Positions 10,548 through 22,042 of a stretch of 64,000 bases of DNA are shown piece after piece. Each line of letters opens with the position of its first letter. Position 1 is the stretch's first letter. This DNA is from Gambelia wislizenii (lineage: Eukaryota > Chordata > Lepidosauria > Squamata > Crotaphytidae). A model generated the notes under the pieces. That model was not told where the DNA came from and made no database searches. It saw only the letters and a list, made by a program, of their open reading frames with translations. The DNA lies in contig JAUMIR010000001.1 in NCBI GenBank assembly GCA_030847615.1, positions 288,822,187 to 288,886,186 of the forward strand, given 5' to 3'. The position numbers and the translations under genes were made by a program.

Positions 10548-11887
10548 ATGGGGCCCAAGAGGATAGCCAAGCAACACCATCGGGTGGACCCGGAACCCCT
10601 GCCCGAGCCAGAGCCCATACCTGGAGGGGGGGTCCAGAGCTGCCTGATCAGGTACTTGGTCCCAGCAATGGGGACGAGGCGGTGCCGGTCCTGCACCTCC
10701 CTGTGGAGGCTTTCGCGCCTTCAACGCCTACCATGGTGGATGTTATGGGGGCCATATCTGAGGTGCTAAAGAGGCTGGACCGGGAGTCACGCCCAGGTGG
10801 CACAGACAGCCAGACATTGCCCACAATCATGGTGGGGGCTGGGACAGGGGAGCCCAGTACTTCATCCAGCTCAGGCGCTCTCGGCAGCAGCAGTCGGTCA
10901 CGGCAATCCAGGTTCATAGGGGGGAGTGGTTCCCGGGATTCGAGACACTCGGAATCACCTGGCACATCATCCCAGAGGCGCAGTGGTTCTGGAAGCAGGC
11001 GGAGCCCGAGGAAGAAGCCCCGAAGGTCCCGTTCCGGCTCGTCTTCAGGTGAGTCCTCAGGTGAGGACAAATTCAGGTACTGGGAAAAAGGAGCCTACAA
11101 TCCAATCCAGGTTTGCCAGGGTGGGCCCTTAAGCTCAGAAAGGCCAGGGAAAAGGCAGCGGAGGAGCGGAGGAGCCAATGTAAGAACCCCCCAGGTGAGG
11201 AGCTTAGAGAAGCCAAATCAAACGAGGATCCCTGGGGGGGGGCTCTTGGATCACAAGCTGCGCACCAAAATATTACAAGGGTACTATGGTGATGTCTTCT
11301 CTTTGGCTCCACCTCCGGGGGAGAAAGCCAGAGTTCACAGGAGTGACAAAAAGGAGACTGACAAGGCCAGCTCGGCAGCAGTAGAGTGCACCTTTGCCAA
11401 CTGGCTCACCGGGTATGCCGAATTCATGAGGGGGGTGGCCTTGATTTGCCCTGAACGAGCCTGGCATTTGATCAATCACCTTCGCCAGGTCTTGACAGTG
11501 CGGGCACAGGCAGGGGACTCCAACGCCATTCTTTATGACATGGAGTGTAGGAAAAAGGCTTCCAGGTCCCCAATGCACAGGTGGGAGACCATCGACTACC
11601 CCACTTGGCTACAGGCCACCGGGCTGGGCAGGCGGGAAAAGGGAGAAGCTTCCAAGGCTGCCCAAAAAAAGGATGGCAAGAAGCCAGGGAATACAATGGA
11701 GGTAAGTGTGGCAGGTACAAATGCCGGTTTGACCACTCCTGTGACACTTGTGGGGGGGGACCTCAAAGTGATCTGCTCTCATCAAGGTGGCGGGGGACAG
11801 TCCTTTCAGAACAGTTGCCCTGCCTCATTGGGTGCCAGAAGGGAGGCAGGGTCCGCCAGCAGCGCCTCCAGCAGTAACACCAAATGA
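10548..11887 (+). pseudogene. gag: gag-like protein of the YR retroelement
   Basis: The N-terminal part starts at ATG 10548 (MGPKRIAKQHHRVD, then a Pro/Glu-rich stretch) and moves to the +2 frame by about 10650. That frame stays open to 11887. An Arg/Ser-rich, low-complexity region precedes a conserved-looking segment (FANWLTGYAEFMRGVALICP, about 11392-11451) ending near MHRWETIDYPTW, as in structural proteins of DIRS-like elements. A cysteine/histidine cluster (CGRYKCRFDHSCDTCGG, about 11710-11760) lies in a different frame, so a frameshift occurs around the poly-A/poly-G runs at 11664-11700. The presumed role is nucleic-acid binding and particle assembly. The start is a best guess. Confidence 0.65.
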
Positions 11888-13506
11888 GGTAAGCGGGGCG
11901 GGGCTAGGGGGTCACATGGCCTTCACACCAGTCAAGCTGGAGGCCATGTGTCCACTCTTGGCAGTCTACCCAAAAAAGGAGGCGGCAGCCTACTTAGCAG
12001 CGGGTTTTGAATTTGGCTTTCGTATCCTGTTCCAGGGCCCCAGAGAAGCTTCCACTTCGGGCAATTTAAAATCTGCAGCACAGTTGCCGGAGGTATTGGC
12101 CAAAAAGATTGGGAAGGAACAGGAGGCAGGTTGCATAGCTGGCCCTTTTGACCGTCCTCCCATGCCAAATTTGCACATATCACCTCTAGGTGTGGTCCCC
12201 AAAAAGGTGCCTGGGAAATACCGGCTCATCCATCATTTATCGTACCCCAAGGGAGCATTGGTCAATGATGCTATCCCACCGGAACTATGCACGGTTCGGT
12301 ATGCCTCTTTGGACCATGCAGTGTGCCTCCTTCAGACGTGTGGAGAAGGAGCGCTCATGGCAAAATGTGACATACAATCTGCATTCTGACTGTTGCCAGT
12401 TCACCCAGGTGACCATTGCCTTTTAGGTTTCAAATTCCAAGATCAATGGTATTATGATATGGCATTGCCAATGGGTTGCTCCATCAGTTGCGCAGACTTT
12501 GAGGCTTTCAGCACATTCTTGGAATGGGCTCTGCAGCACCGGGCAGGTTCCCCATTCGTAACACACTACTTGGATGACTTCCTAATGATGGGTCCAGCGG
12601 GGGGAGGGGAGGAATGTGGGTTTTTACTCTCTTCCTTCCAGGCGCTGGCTGAGTAGCTCGGGGTACCGCTGGCACCTGACAAGACGGTAGGCCCTGTAAC
12701 AGCACTTGTTTATCTGGGCATACAATGGGATTCGGTGGAAGGTGTCTCCCATTTGCCTGATGACAAGATAGCTACCTTGAAGACGATGCTGTTGGGCCTC
12801 CTGGGGAAAGAAGGCCACACTGAAGGAGGTGCAATCGCTCTTGGGTCACCTGAACTTTGCATGCAGGGTGGTGGCACCAGGACAGGCTTTCTGCGCATGC
12901 ATCGCTCAACTCACGGGGGGAGTCAAGGCACCGCATCACCACATCAGGTTGACAATGGGGGTGAAAGAGGACATGAGGGTGTGGCTTACCTTCCTGGAAC
13001 ATTACAATGGGGTCACTGCTTGGCTAGGGAAGTTGGAGCTGGGGGGTGACCTGCAGGTACACTCAGATGCGGTGGGCAGCCTGGGGTTTGGGGTCTACTA
13101 CAATGGCCATTGGTGTGCCCGCCCATGGCTTCTGGAATGGGTGCAGTCGGGTCTCTCCAGAGACCTCACCTTCTTGGAGTTCTTTCCCATCCCGGTGGCG
13201 GTCACCATTTGAAGGGGGGAATTCAGGGACAAGAAGGTATGTTTCTGGTGTGACAATCAGGCGGTGGTTAGGATCATCAACAGGCAGTCCTCCAAGTCTG
13301 AGAGAGTCATGAGACTAGTGTGCAGGTTTGTGCTGGTCTGTCTGGAGTCCAACATCAGTTTCCATGCCCGACACATACTGGGTGTGGATAACAAGATAGC
13401 GGATGCCTTGTCTCGATTTCAGGATGAACGGTTCCGCTCGCTGGCCCCGGATGCCGATGCGGAGGAGGCCCCGTTCCCGGAAGACCTACGGAACCTTGGG
13501 AACTGA
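11787..13506 (+). pseudogene. Reverse transcriptase-RNase H of the YR retroelement
   Basis: RT motifs run in order: PLGVVPKKVPGKYRLIHHLS (about 12184-12243), AKCDIQSAF (12360-12386), LPMGCSISCADFEAF (about 12465-12509) and the catalytic YLDD at 12567-12578. RNase H follows, with HSDAVGSLGFGVYY (about 13061-13102) and the terminal HARHILGVDNKIADALS (about 13363-13413). The reading frame is broken by TGA at 12387-12389 and TAG at 12654-12656, a frameshift near 12800, and TGA at 13210-13212. Apart from these it reads continuously, so decay is moderate. The domain order matches DIRS/Ngaro pol. It would copy element RNA into DNA and degrade the RNA strand. Confidence 0.88.
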
Positions 13507-13532
13507 CTGTGATATAGGGCGTTGCGGACTCC

Positions 13533-14410
13533 TTGGCACCTTCGACGCAGGCCAGCTACAAGAGGTCTGCAACACAATTCCTGGCCTTCAGATGGCAGCA
13601 CGGCTACGGGACGACGCGGCCGGTGTCAGAAAGGGAGGTACTGCATTATCTGGTATCATTGAAGGAGAGGGGCCTGGCATCCAGAACCATTGCAGGGCAA
13701 GCTGCGGGCATCTCCTTCTTCAGCAAGGCAGCTGGTCATGGTGACCCCTGCGACTCTTTTCCAGTGAAGAAGGCATTGGAAGGCTGGAGGAGAGTAGTGC
13801 CAAAGGTGGCGGATGCACGGCGGCCAGTATCGTACTCGATGCTTGCACGGCTGGCAGGCCTGCTGCCATCCGTATGTCATTCCAGCTATGAGGCGTTGCT
13901 CTTCCGTACAGCATATACCACCACTTTCTTTGGGGCACTGAGGGTGGGGAAGCAGTCTGTTCCTCCAAGTGGGATTCATCTGGCAGGGCCCTGCAGTTGT
14001 GTGATGTCTCCATCACCAGCAATGACATGACACTGCACATCCGGCGCTCAAAAGTTGACCAGCGGGGTATTGGAGCCACTCTGCATGTGCGGAAGGTGAT
14101 AGGTTCCTCCCCCTGCCCAGTTACATGCATGCATGAGTTCATAAGAGCAAGGGGTTCCAAGATGGGGCCTCTGTTCCAGCATCAGGACGGGACGCCGCTC
14201 ACCAGGTATCAGTTTGTTAGCATGCTGAAGCTGGCCCTTCGGCGATTGGGACTCCTGGCAGAAGAATTTGGCAGCCACTCCTTCAGGATCAGAGTGGCCA
14301 CTATGGCCCACACAAGGAGGCCTATCAGTGGAGACAATCATGAGATTGGGGCGCTGGTGGTCTGGGGCCAACGCAGCGTATATTCGACCGGAGAGAATGC
14401 TGGGCACGCA
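13533..14410 (+). pseudogene. Tyrosine recombinase of the YR retroelement
   Basis: The N-terminal SAM-like half begins at about 13533 (STQASYKRSATQFLAF) just downstream of the RT stop. Catalytic features seen: the first Arg in GALRVG (13941-13943), HSFR matching the HxxR motif (His 14276-14278, Arg 14285-14287), and a candidate nucleophile Tyr in RSVYS (14381-14383). The second conserved stretch, with KVDQRGIGATLHVRKV, is in the +2 frame, so a frameshift lies between about 13945 and 13997. This enzyme would integrate the circular DNA without target duplication. The segment after the Tyr is poorly conserved. Confidence 0.85.
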
Positions 14411-15010
14411 GCCTGGGTCCTCTGTGGCTCTGTAGGGCTGCCTGTTGATAGGGAGCAATGGTTGGTGGGAGGCAGCTCCAGAAAGGGACCGCCTTGATGG
14501 CAGATGACATGGGTCGTGATCATGGAGTGAGGCATAGAGTGGTCTCCGTCAAGTTCAAGTTCTAGGACAAAGTCAAGTTCTAGTTCAAGTTCAAGGGAGA
14601 CATGCCTCCAGCTTTTAACTGTCACTTATTTTCAGGGGAGGAGAGAGAGTTGAGTGGGTCGGGTCGTCGGGATTGACCGACATGGCTATTGGTCCACATG
14701 GGTGGAGCCAATGAGAGATCATGACCCATGCATTATTGCCAACCATTTATTGCAAGTTGCGGCCTTTTTATTGCCAACAATGTCTTACTAACCTGTATTT
14801 AACCTGTGTTTTCTGAATATGTAATCAATACAAACATAAAATTGACACTGTGTTGGAGTGTTCTTTTGGGGACGTATGGGGTTGTATGGTCTGGGTCTGC
14901 AAGCAGCACACAATGATGACGATGTAATCTGAAACTGGGTCCCATTTGTGGGACAGTAACATCATCCTCACATGCTCTTATGTTTTTCGATGCATCTGAT
15001 AATCTCCTTG

Positions 15011-15183
15011 GTGACATGCTGCAAGTCCCCTTCCTGCCTTTCCAGATAGTGAGGGAAATGGTGGTAGTGGCAGCTGCAGAGATGGGCCCATCAGGACTTC
15101 CTCCCATTCCATGGAGGGAACAGGGGAACAATGGGCCTATTTTGTGGCCAGGATATGCTGGTGTATCCTGGCTCATGTAGATG
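15011..15183 (-). mobile_element. Right arm of the outer repeat, inverted copy of the 54207 family
   Basis: Read on the minus strand, this segment follows 54207-54405 closely: 'gggcccatctacatgagcca' versus 'gggcttatctacagcagcca', then the 'ggaaaggcaggaaggggact' and 'gccaggaagggggcttgcaa' region. Together with 8640-8993 it brackets the 6-kb insertion. Confidence 0.55.
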
Positions 15184-15190
15184 GGCCCAG

Positions 15191-15394
15191 TGTGATAAGT
15201 TTAACATTGACAGTTTTCTTGTTGTACTGTAAAACTTACCATGCAATATTTTACATGTATACTAGAAGTCAGCCTAATAGAGTTCAATAGAGCATACACC
15301 CAGACAAGTGTATGTAACAGAGTGGCTGAACTCCAACAGTCCAGCAGTCCAGGACCTCCTGCAAGCCACACAAGCCCTAGAAAACATTGCTGCA
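15191..15394. other. No feature recognised
   Basis: Non-coding sequence between the outer repeat arm and the next repeat, with nothing nameable. Confidence 0.4.
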
Positions 15395-15790
15395 TATACT
15401 CCAATTGTCCCCATTTGACAGGGATGGGCCCAATCAATCCTCTACCATCCCACCTTTTCAGCTGCTTTTGAAGTGTCCCAGTTTCTCTTTCCTCCTCCTG
15501 CTTTCCCACTTCATCCCTGGCTTACTTCAATTGCTGCAAACTGAGTTCAAAGTCCAAAAGTAATTTGCACACCGTTTACTCAGCAGCAGAGAGAGGAAAG
15601 GAGAGGAGAAGAAGGGCTTGAGTCTTACCCTTCCCAGACAGCTCATTTATTGCTGATTTTCTTTTTTTAGGCTTTCCTAAACTCAGTAGGGGAATTCTAG
15701 GGTTTTTCTTCTTAAAATAGTATTTTTGTGTGTTCTTCCTCATTAATAACTTAGAGCTTAAGGACTGCACTATTAGTAGACAATTTGGAT
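15395..15790 (+). mobile_element. Partial copy of the 'ccaattgtccc' TIR element
   Basis: From 'tccaattgtccccatttgac' onward this region matches 25731-26106 in order: the 'gggcccaatc' / 'agtcccagtt' zone, 'ttttcagctg', 'actgagttcaaagt' and 'gtcttacccttcccag'. The right terminus is not clear. Non-autonomous. Confidence 0.6.
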
Positions 15791-16978
15791 ACTGAAGATA
15801 ATATCCAAGAGCGATCCAAGAGATATCAAGAGTAAACTTGTAGATTTTGTTTGATAATCTAATCCTCTTCTAGTGAAATCTCTTGGACCCCTTCAAATGG
15901 AATCTGAAATCATGACTTTGTCTTTCAAGATCCTTTTGGGGAGGGGGGCAATAAACAACCCTTTTCTCATAGACCAGCTGAGATGCTGCATTCTTCTTTA
16001 TTTCTCTGTCTGGCATTCTGTCTTTGCCCCCTCCTTGTGATAACACTTTGTAAGGGGGATGCTCCTGACTCTTTTTAGCAGTGACCTTCTCCTTTTACTG
16101 CAGGGACACTCTCAAGCTTAAGAGCCTCACAACAGCTAATGTTCCTGAATTTAGCACTTAATAGAATTCAAAAGGGGACTCTTGACCAACAGCAGCCTGA
16201 AATTCTAAAACCACCAAATCCCCAGGAAGAAGAAATGTGCAGGTGTATGTTAAGTGCCCCTATTTCAAATTCAAGCCCACAAAAAGTGCTCATGAAATAT
16301 TCATAATTTAATGTCCCCCAAAAAGGGAGCTTAATTTGGTCTGCAGAATTACAGCTCTTGCAGCAGAATACATCCCATGGCCATGCAGAAGGCTGAGGTA
16401 AGCACAATATGGCCAGTATCCTTTGCCAGGATGATGCTTCCATCCTGTTATCAAACACTGCTACACTCATTCAGTCAAGCACATGCAAACGGTTACTATT
16501 TAATGCTGGTAGTTTCTGCAAATTCTGCTAATTTCTCCTTTTAGTCTGTAGAGAGGGAAACAGTTTCTTTGTTCAGTGACCTTACAAACAAATATGCAAA
16601 GCCTGAGAGAGGGTGAAGTGCTTACAGCATCATGTTCTTCCTGATAAGTCCAAATATAATGTTAACTATGATCATGGTGGGGAGAGGATTTTTAAAAACA
16701 TATCCACTGATTGGTTGGATCACACAGACTTATGGAGTCCTGTTGCAGTAATATTGCTCATTCTCTCTTCAGACTCCAACACTAATTAATTTATCTGTTG
16801 TTTGGAATTACACTCTGATAAATCAATTATCGCCTGTATGCAACTGATCATGACTATTTTCTTTTCTAATTATATTCCCTGTCACCCAGTCCTTGAAAAA
16901 TTTCATACGTTCTGCCTCTTCCCTCTCCCAACTGCAATCTAATCTGACACACCATTCCTGGGCCCATGCCAAGAAAGC

Positions 16979-17012
<34 letters not shown>

Positions 17013-17189
17013 GGAGAGAGAGAGAGATCCAATGGTAGCTTTGAACTAGCAAGAAGTGCTTCATGGCATTAAAGTAGCTTTCATATGCAAATTATTTTTA
17101 CACTTTAAACTCAATTTACAGCAACTGGAGTAAAGCAAGGACAAAGAAGGAAAGAGGAAGAAGAGAGAAATTGGGACATTTGAACAGTA
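15791..17189. other. No gene; microsatellites at the end
   Basis: No repeat family is recognised. A (TG)n run lies at about 16980-17003, followed by a (GA)n run to about 17027. Confidence 0.45.
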
Positions 17190-17430
17190 CAATAGGACCC
17201 TCGTAGTGGTATTTGGATACCGAAAGCCATGGATAACAGCAAATGCCATTGAAAATAATGGGACTTCCAGTTTAAAATACCATAGAGTTGCCTAGGAGGA
17301 TCTAGAAAATGTCTAGAGAGGATGCCTCTCTAGGCATTTTCTAGGAAGACTCTATGGTAGGTGTGCTGTTTTGTGTCCTGCGTATAACTGAATCAGTGGA
17401 TAACAAATCAGCAGACACGGGGTCCTACTG
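17190..17430. mobile_element. Tigger-like MITE, 241 bp
   Basis: Inverted ends CAATAGGACCC and GGGGTCCTACTG, with TA on each side. A central hairpin (TCTAGAAAATG / CATTTTCTAGG) surrounds 17300-17340. TA duplication and a CAG-type terminus followed by a purine/C block are the pattern of TcMar-Tigger derivatives. No transposase. Confidence 0.75.
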
Positions 17431-17529
17431 TATCTGAAAAAGTGGGCTGACAGAAGATTAATCAGTACTGTCCCTGCCATATCAGGACAGTTGGAGGGTA
17501 TGGGACAAAGTTATTGATTTTAAAAAGAG

Positions 17530-17822
17530 CCTTACCACACTCTGAGGAAAAGTGGCAAAGCAGCAGGAACATTCCGTCTTTTCTGCTGCCTTCCCACATG
17601 GCGTCGTTGTCTTTTTCATTCTGGTCCCATAAGGAACTGAGGTAAGACCATGCCTTTTTGCTAACCAAAAAAACCCGTTTGCAAAAAGGCATGGTTTTAG
17701 CTCAGTCCCCCCTGGGACCAGAGCAAAAGGATGTCAGAAGGATGCTAACATCATGTGGGAAGGCAGCAGGAAAGATGGAACATTCCTGCTGCTTTGCCAC
17801 TTTTCTTCAGAGTGTGGTAAGG
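17530..17822. mobile_element. Foldback MITE, ~293 bp
   Basis: CCTTACCACACTCTG at the left end is complementary to CAGAGTGTGGTAAGG at the right end. Pairing continues through 'aaaagtggcaaagcagcagg' and its complement, then TGCTGCCTTCCCACATG / CATGTGGGAAGGCAGCA and finally AAGGCATGG around the centre. The whole element is thus one long imperfect palindrome. No coding capacity. Confidence 0.88.
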
Positions 17823-18618
17823 ATCTAATAAATCCATCCATTACTTACATTGAAGATGCAATAAAGCAGCCATTATTGTAATTTCTTCAAAAATTACTGG
17901 TGTAACTTGTTGGGGGGGAAATGCTTTGAAAATGCATACATGGCTGCAAACCTGAATATAAGCTTCTTGCTGTCTTATGAAGGCAAGGAGGGGGGAAATG
18001 CATGTTTTTATTCCTCCCTATGAGAATAAGAATTTCTATCTCTAACACTCCTGCACATGCACAGCAAGGTGTGTGTGTGATGCACGGTCCACCTGGAGTT
18101 ACTGTTCACCTTGATGGCACATAAAAGTCCCTACCTACACAGACAAGGCTTGTGTCTGGGGATGACAGCTCCCTTTGTGATGAACCAGAGTCACAGCTCA
18201 TTTGGTAAGGCTGTGACAGTGATAAAGACAAAGGCATCATTTTTACAGCAGAGTACAACCTATCAGCACATGACAAGACATACTATCTCTGCTCACACAT
18301 GCTGACATCTCATCATGCATTGCCTCTAGCGCAGGACGAAAATAGCCCCCTTAAGACATTACCCAAGAGAGGATGATAGCAGGCCACATATCTGAATGGT
18401 GGTGTGGGAAATGGAAGAGGAGAGGAACACTTGAAGTGAAGACTTTACCACCATTCATATTGCAGATAAAAGGAAAGGAAGCTCTCTTGGTCCAACTGAA
18501 GAAATGAAAACAATGACAATGAAACAAGGCTTTGGTTAGAGCCACTCACAAATACAGGAATATTATAACCCAGCTGCCTTGCATGATGAACCTGAGTGAG
18601 ATGTGCTGAAGATTTTCA
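17823..18618. other. No feature recognised
   Basis: Unique-looking AT-rich sequence, with no open frame or repeat of note. Confidence 0.4.
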
Positions 18619-18696
18619 GGGTGGTCTCCCATCCAAATACTGACCACACAGACGTGCTCTTAGCTTCAGCAAGACAGCTATCTCAGGTGCCTTCAG
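18619..18696 (-). repeat. 5S-rRNA-derived SINE head fragment
   Basis: On the minus strand this resembles the 3' half of vertebrate 5S rRNA: the plus strand has GGTCTCCCATCCAAATACT, the complement of the AGTACTTGGATGGGAGACC region. The 5S-like part is divergent and incomplete. It is taken as a relic of the 5S-headed SINE seen better at 31673-31891, not as a 5S gene. Confidence 0.5.
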
Positions 18697-18800
18697 AACA
18701 CACCATCAGATCTCCATGTTTCATGGACAAAGAGGTGATTGGTTGATTGATGAGTTTGCTTGCTTAAGTACAGCTCTACATCAAAAGATATTGTGTATGC

Positions 18801-18973
18801 GCGTGCCTTCAAGTCGTTTCTGACTAAGGTTTTATCACAGGGTTTTTTGAGGCTGAGAGTGTGTGACTTACCTAAGGTCACCCAGTGGGTTTTCATGGCA
18901 TAGAGGAGATTCAAACCCAGGGCTCCAGAGTCATAGTCCAACACTCAAACCATTACACCACACTGGCTCCTGG
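18801..18973 (-). repeat. tRNA-headed SINE, minus strand
   Basis: The complement of the family body appears in order: 'gtgccttcaagtcgtttctg', 'aggctgagagtgtgtgactt', 'cacccagtgggttttcatgg', the complement of the B box in 'attcaaaccc', and 'ccattacaccacactggctc' for the A-box end. The middle linker (the 'caaatcttgcc' part) is shortened. Confidence 0.8.
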
Positions 18974-21171
18974 TGAATTAAAATATACAACTGTTTAAAA
19001 ACAATTTTAAAGCAATTTAAACAACCTAAAACCATTCAAGACAATCCAAAGATTGCCTGCAATCCAGCAGACCAGAACCAAGCCTCAATCAGAGCTGTAG
19101 CTTGCTAACTTGGTATGGGGGTTGGAGCGAGTCTGTTCCTATTGCAGATGACAGTAACGTTCAGTTTTTAAATATGTTCTGCACGATCTCTATTTGATTA
19201 GGTTTCTGACATGCTGGAAATAAATGACAACCACATTTTGCTTTATTTTACTAAATTCATGGATGATTCAACTCTCATTCGAGAAAGGTAATTACAGTAC
19301 GTTTGGAAAATGAGTTTAAAGAGCTTTCTCAGTTCATTCTCCCATGATGGCAAGGCTCTATAGCCTTTATTGTATTTAGCCCTTCAGCATATACTCAGCA
19401 CCTAGCAGGACTTTTCACTCCTTCTGATGCATCAAGGTGACAGCTCAGAGGAGGTGGCATGAGCTTGTCTTCTGGCTGCACCTGTAATCTTCATAGAGTC
19501 ACCTGCCCACAAGGAAGTCAGGAGGAGTGAGACCTGCAGGCATAGTCCTGCAATGTATTCATTCTGACATGGATAAGTACACTAGCAGTTACGTGATCTT
19601 CACAGTTCGATGATCTTCACCCTGAGATGTCCAAGAAGAGGGAATACCAAAAAGCTCATTGGGAACATCAAGTTAGTGGTCCAGAAGGATTCTTCGCGAG
19701 ACGACAAAGAGACATCGAAAAAGCAAATCTGCAAGTGAAAGCCAGAAGGCCTTTGTGGCTCAATACAGTAAAGGGCATGCTTCCTAACATCTGATCATTA
19801 GATTCACTTGACCATTTTCACTCACCAAAAGCTGATTTTTCTGAATGTACCCTTTCAAAAACAATGAATTGAGACTGGAGGTCTGGTTATGGGGAGGGAG
19901 ATATTTGGGGTACCAATCTCCATCCACTAGGCTTAGTTTACTTTTCCAGTCCAGGGGCCTACAAGAGAAGGGGAGGAAGTGGAGAGGGGAAATATTCTTA
20001 TTACCTTTCAACAAATGGTGCTCTGGCTTCCCATGTAGTCTTGGGAAGGGAGGGAGGACATCTTAACAACGTAGTGGTTAGGCAGGAACTTTGTCCAGTC
20101 GTGGCTGGTAGCTTCCTTGCCAGTGGGGAGGTGAATCTACTCTGGTGGGATTTAGGTTGACCTTTAAGGAGGTATCCAAGGCACTGACTCTATTTAGAGG
20201 CTAGCATTCACCTCCTTGGATACTTCTTTTAAAATATAGACTAGAGCCCAGGTGGACTCACTGGCCCATTGAGAAGGGGGCCATCAGTGGCCGCTATTTG
20301 TCTCTACTGAGCCATGAAACCCACTGGGTAGCTATGGGCCAGCCACTCTCTCTCAGGATGACTTGCCTTGCAGGGTTCGTGTTGTGAATCTAAAAGTGGG
20401 GAGATTTGGCCTATGGGCTGAGGGGTCTCCCATCCCAACCTAGGACTTTGATCCTTACTCCTGAAAGCACATCAGGTGTCTTCACAGTCACACCCAACAC
20501 ACAGCTGCTGGGGGTGTGGCTGGCATGCTTGTCAGTGTGCAGGGGCTGTTTTGGGTGGCCATGGCCCTGAATCTCAGCATCTATTTTGTTAACATATGGT
20601 GGAGGTCTTGTTGAATTGCTGCACTCTCCCTTTTTATTTATTTTGGGACAACTATTGGAGCCTATTTTTGTGCAGCCAGCTTTTAGAGTTGGAGGCAGGT
20701 TTGACTTTGCTCCTGCTAGCTTTTAAACTTTTATTGCTGTCTCCTTAAATTGTTTGGCTTATTTTATTTATTCCTGTTTTCTTACTTTGTGGCTTATTGA
20801 TCTGTTGTAAGTGCAGCATTTTTTTAAAAAAAAGTTTGTTATTTTTCTAATTTTATTTGCAAGCTATTTTTGATCCTTTTCTGTAGGAAAGCAAGATAAA
20901 TATAATAAATTAATCTCACTTCACTTGCAAGTTAACTCAAGTGGTCAGCAGTGTGGGACTCTCCAAAACACACTACAGTCTGTACACCCACCTTCACTCT
21001 ACATTTACACATAGATTTGCAACCAGAAGCTTTAATCTCAGGTGTAATTTATTTTATTAAACAACTTAGGAAATAACATGAGGTAACATTTATTTATACA
21101 TTTTGCAATATACTTTTATGGGGTATTATGCCCAAAATATGGAAGTAATTAGCTATTAAGAAATACTTATA
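18974..21171. other. Mostly unannotated; one SINE fragment
   Basis: Around 20308-20400 a plus-strand fragment 'gagccatgaaacccactggg' followed by 'cactctctctcag' resembles the body of a MIR/CORE-type SINE. Nothing else is recognised. The block 20630-20910 is rich in T with no family identified. Confidence 0.4.
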
Positions 21172-22042
21172 CAGTTGTCCCTTCACATTCGTGGGGATTA
21201 GGGGCGGAGCACCACCACACAAGTGAAAAAAAATGCAAATAAATTAAGCCCACCCCAAACATGCTGTATTCTCCTCTCCCACCAACAGCACTTCCAGAAC
21301 CCCCCTTTCCTGCCTTTGTATGATGCCACAGCTGATTTGCAAAGTCACTCTGCTTCCCTCCACTCCAAATTAAATATTAGTAACAGGAGCAGCTGCCACA
21401 GCGACCACCAACTAGACCACACCTCTCTCTATCCTTCTCTCCTTGCAACAAAACCACCCCACATCTCCTGCTGCCCTGGCACTCAAGCTGACCTGCACCA
21501 CCTTAAAAACTTTGTTCGACCCCAACTCCTCCCAAACTGAAGTGAAAAGTACAGTCCCCACTGCAATGGTGGCAGCAGTTGTTAGGCACACAAAACTTTC
21601 CCACCCTCTCCTCCCCCTCCCTCTGCCCAGCCAGCAACAACACCCCATGTCTCCTGCTCACCTGGAATCCAAACTGGTATGAATTGTGTACCATGATCTG
21701 GAGCTAAACATTGCTACACCACCTTAAAACTCCATTGTCATTCAAACGTGGGAAAGGGAGAAACAGGCAATGTTGTTGGCTGATGTGGAGGAAGAGAAGG
21801 GAGAGGATGAGGATGGGGTGGGTTTGGGGCAGAGCCAGTCCTCCCAGAAGGCAGAGGGATTTTGCAAATCTTGCAGAATCGTGGTGGTGCAAAGAATGAG
21901 GTTTTCCCAGGCAGGAGGAGGGGGAGGAGAAGGAGGACAAGGTCTTGCAATAATAGTATTGTAGACGTATTCCAGCAGTAGCTAGAAACTACAAATAGTC
22001 AAATCCGTGAAAGTGAAAGCTGCGAATGTGGTGGGACAACTT
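21172..22042. mobile_element. Tigger-like TIR element, 871 bp
   Basis: The left end CAGTTGTCCCTTCACATTCG and right end CGAATGTGGTGGGACAAC are inverted, with TA outside both. The terminus matches that of the larger element at 46826-48669. The interior is purine/pyrimidine-rich with open frames on both strands that show no transposase motif, so it is non-autonomous. Confidence 0.85.

Larger units (their letters stand above)
10440..14870 (+). mobile_element. YR retrotransposon, DIRS/Ngaro-like, degenerate
   Basis: Three plus-strand coding regions lie in the order gag, RT plus RNase H, tyrosine recombinase. This order and the absence of a DDE integrase and aspartic protease define the YR (DIRS superorder) retrotransposons. 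No methyltransferase domain is seen between RNase H and the recombinase, which argues against the classic DIRS1 arrangement and toward Ngaro. Termini are not resolved. The motif TGTAATAAATACAA (about 10458) recurs in direct orientation as TGTAATCAATACAA (about 14820), a weak hint of the split direct repeats of Ngaro-type elements. Several stops and frameshifts show it is dead. Confidence 0.8.
8994..15007. mobile_element. 6-kb TIR-bounded composite carrying a YR retroelement
   Basis: The left end GGAAATTATCAGACACATCC and the right end TGCATCTGATAATCTCC are inverted copies of the family A terminus. Inversion continues inward for about 150 bp: 'agcatgtaaggatgacatta' at about 9058 corresponds to the complement of 14950-14975, and the block around GTTTCAGAT and 'tgtgtgctgctt' also matches. 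The flanks are CTG on the left and TTG on the right, a one-mismatch 3-bp duplication. Inside are a GC-rich left arm with hairpins and a YR retrotransposon (about 10440-14870). Either a large family A element received the retroelement, or the retroelement became part of a mobile composite. Confidence 0.7.

Noticed and set aside
19627..19794. Short charged open frame (55 codons)
   Set aside because: Reads plausibly (KKREYQKAHWEHQ...) but has no recognisable domain, no supporting context and is within the length expected by chance.
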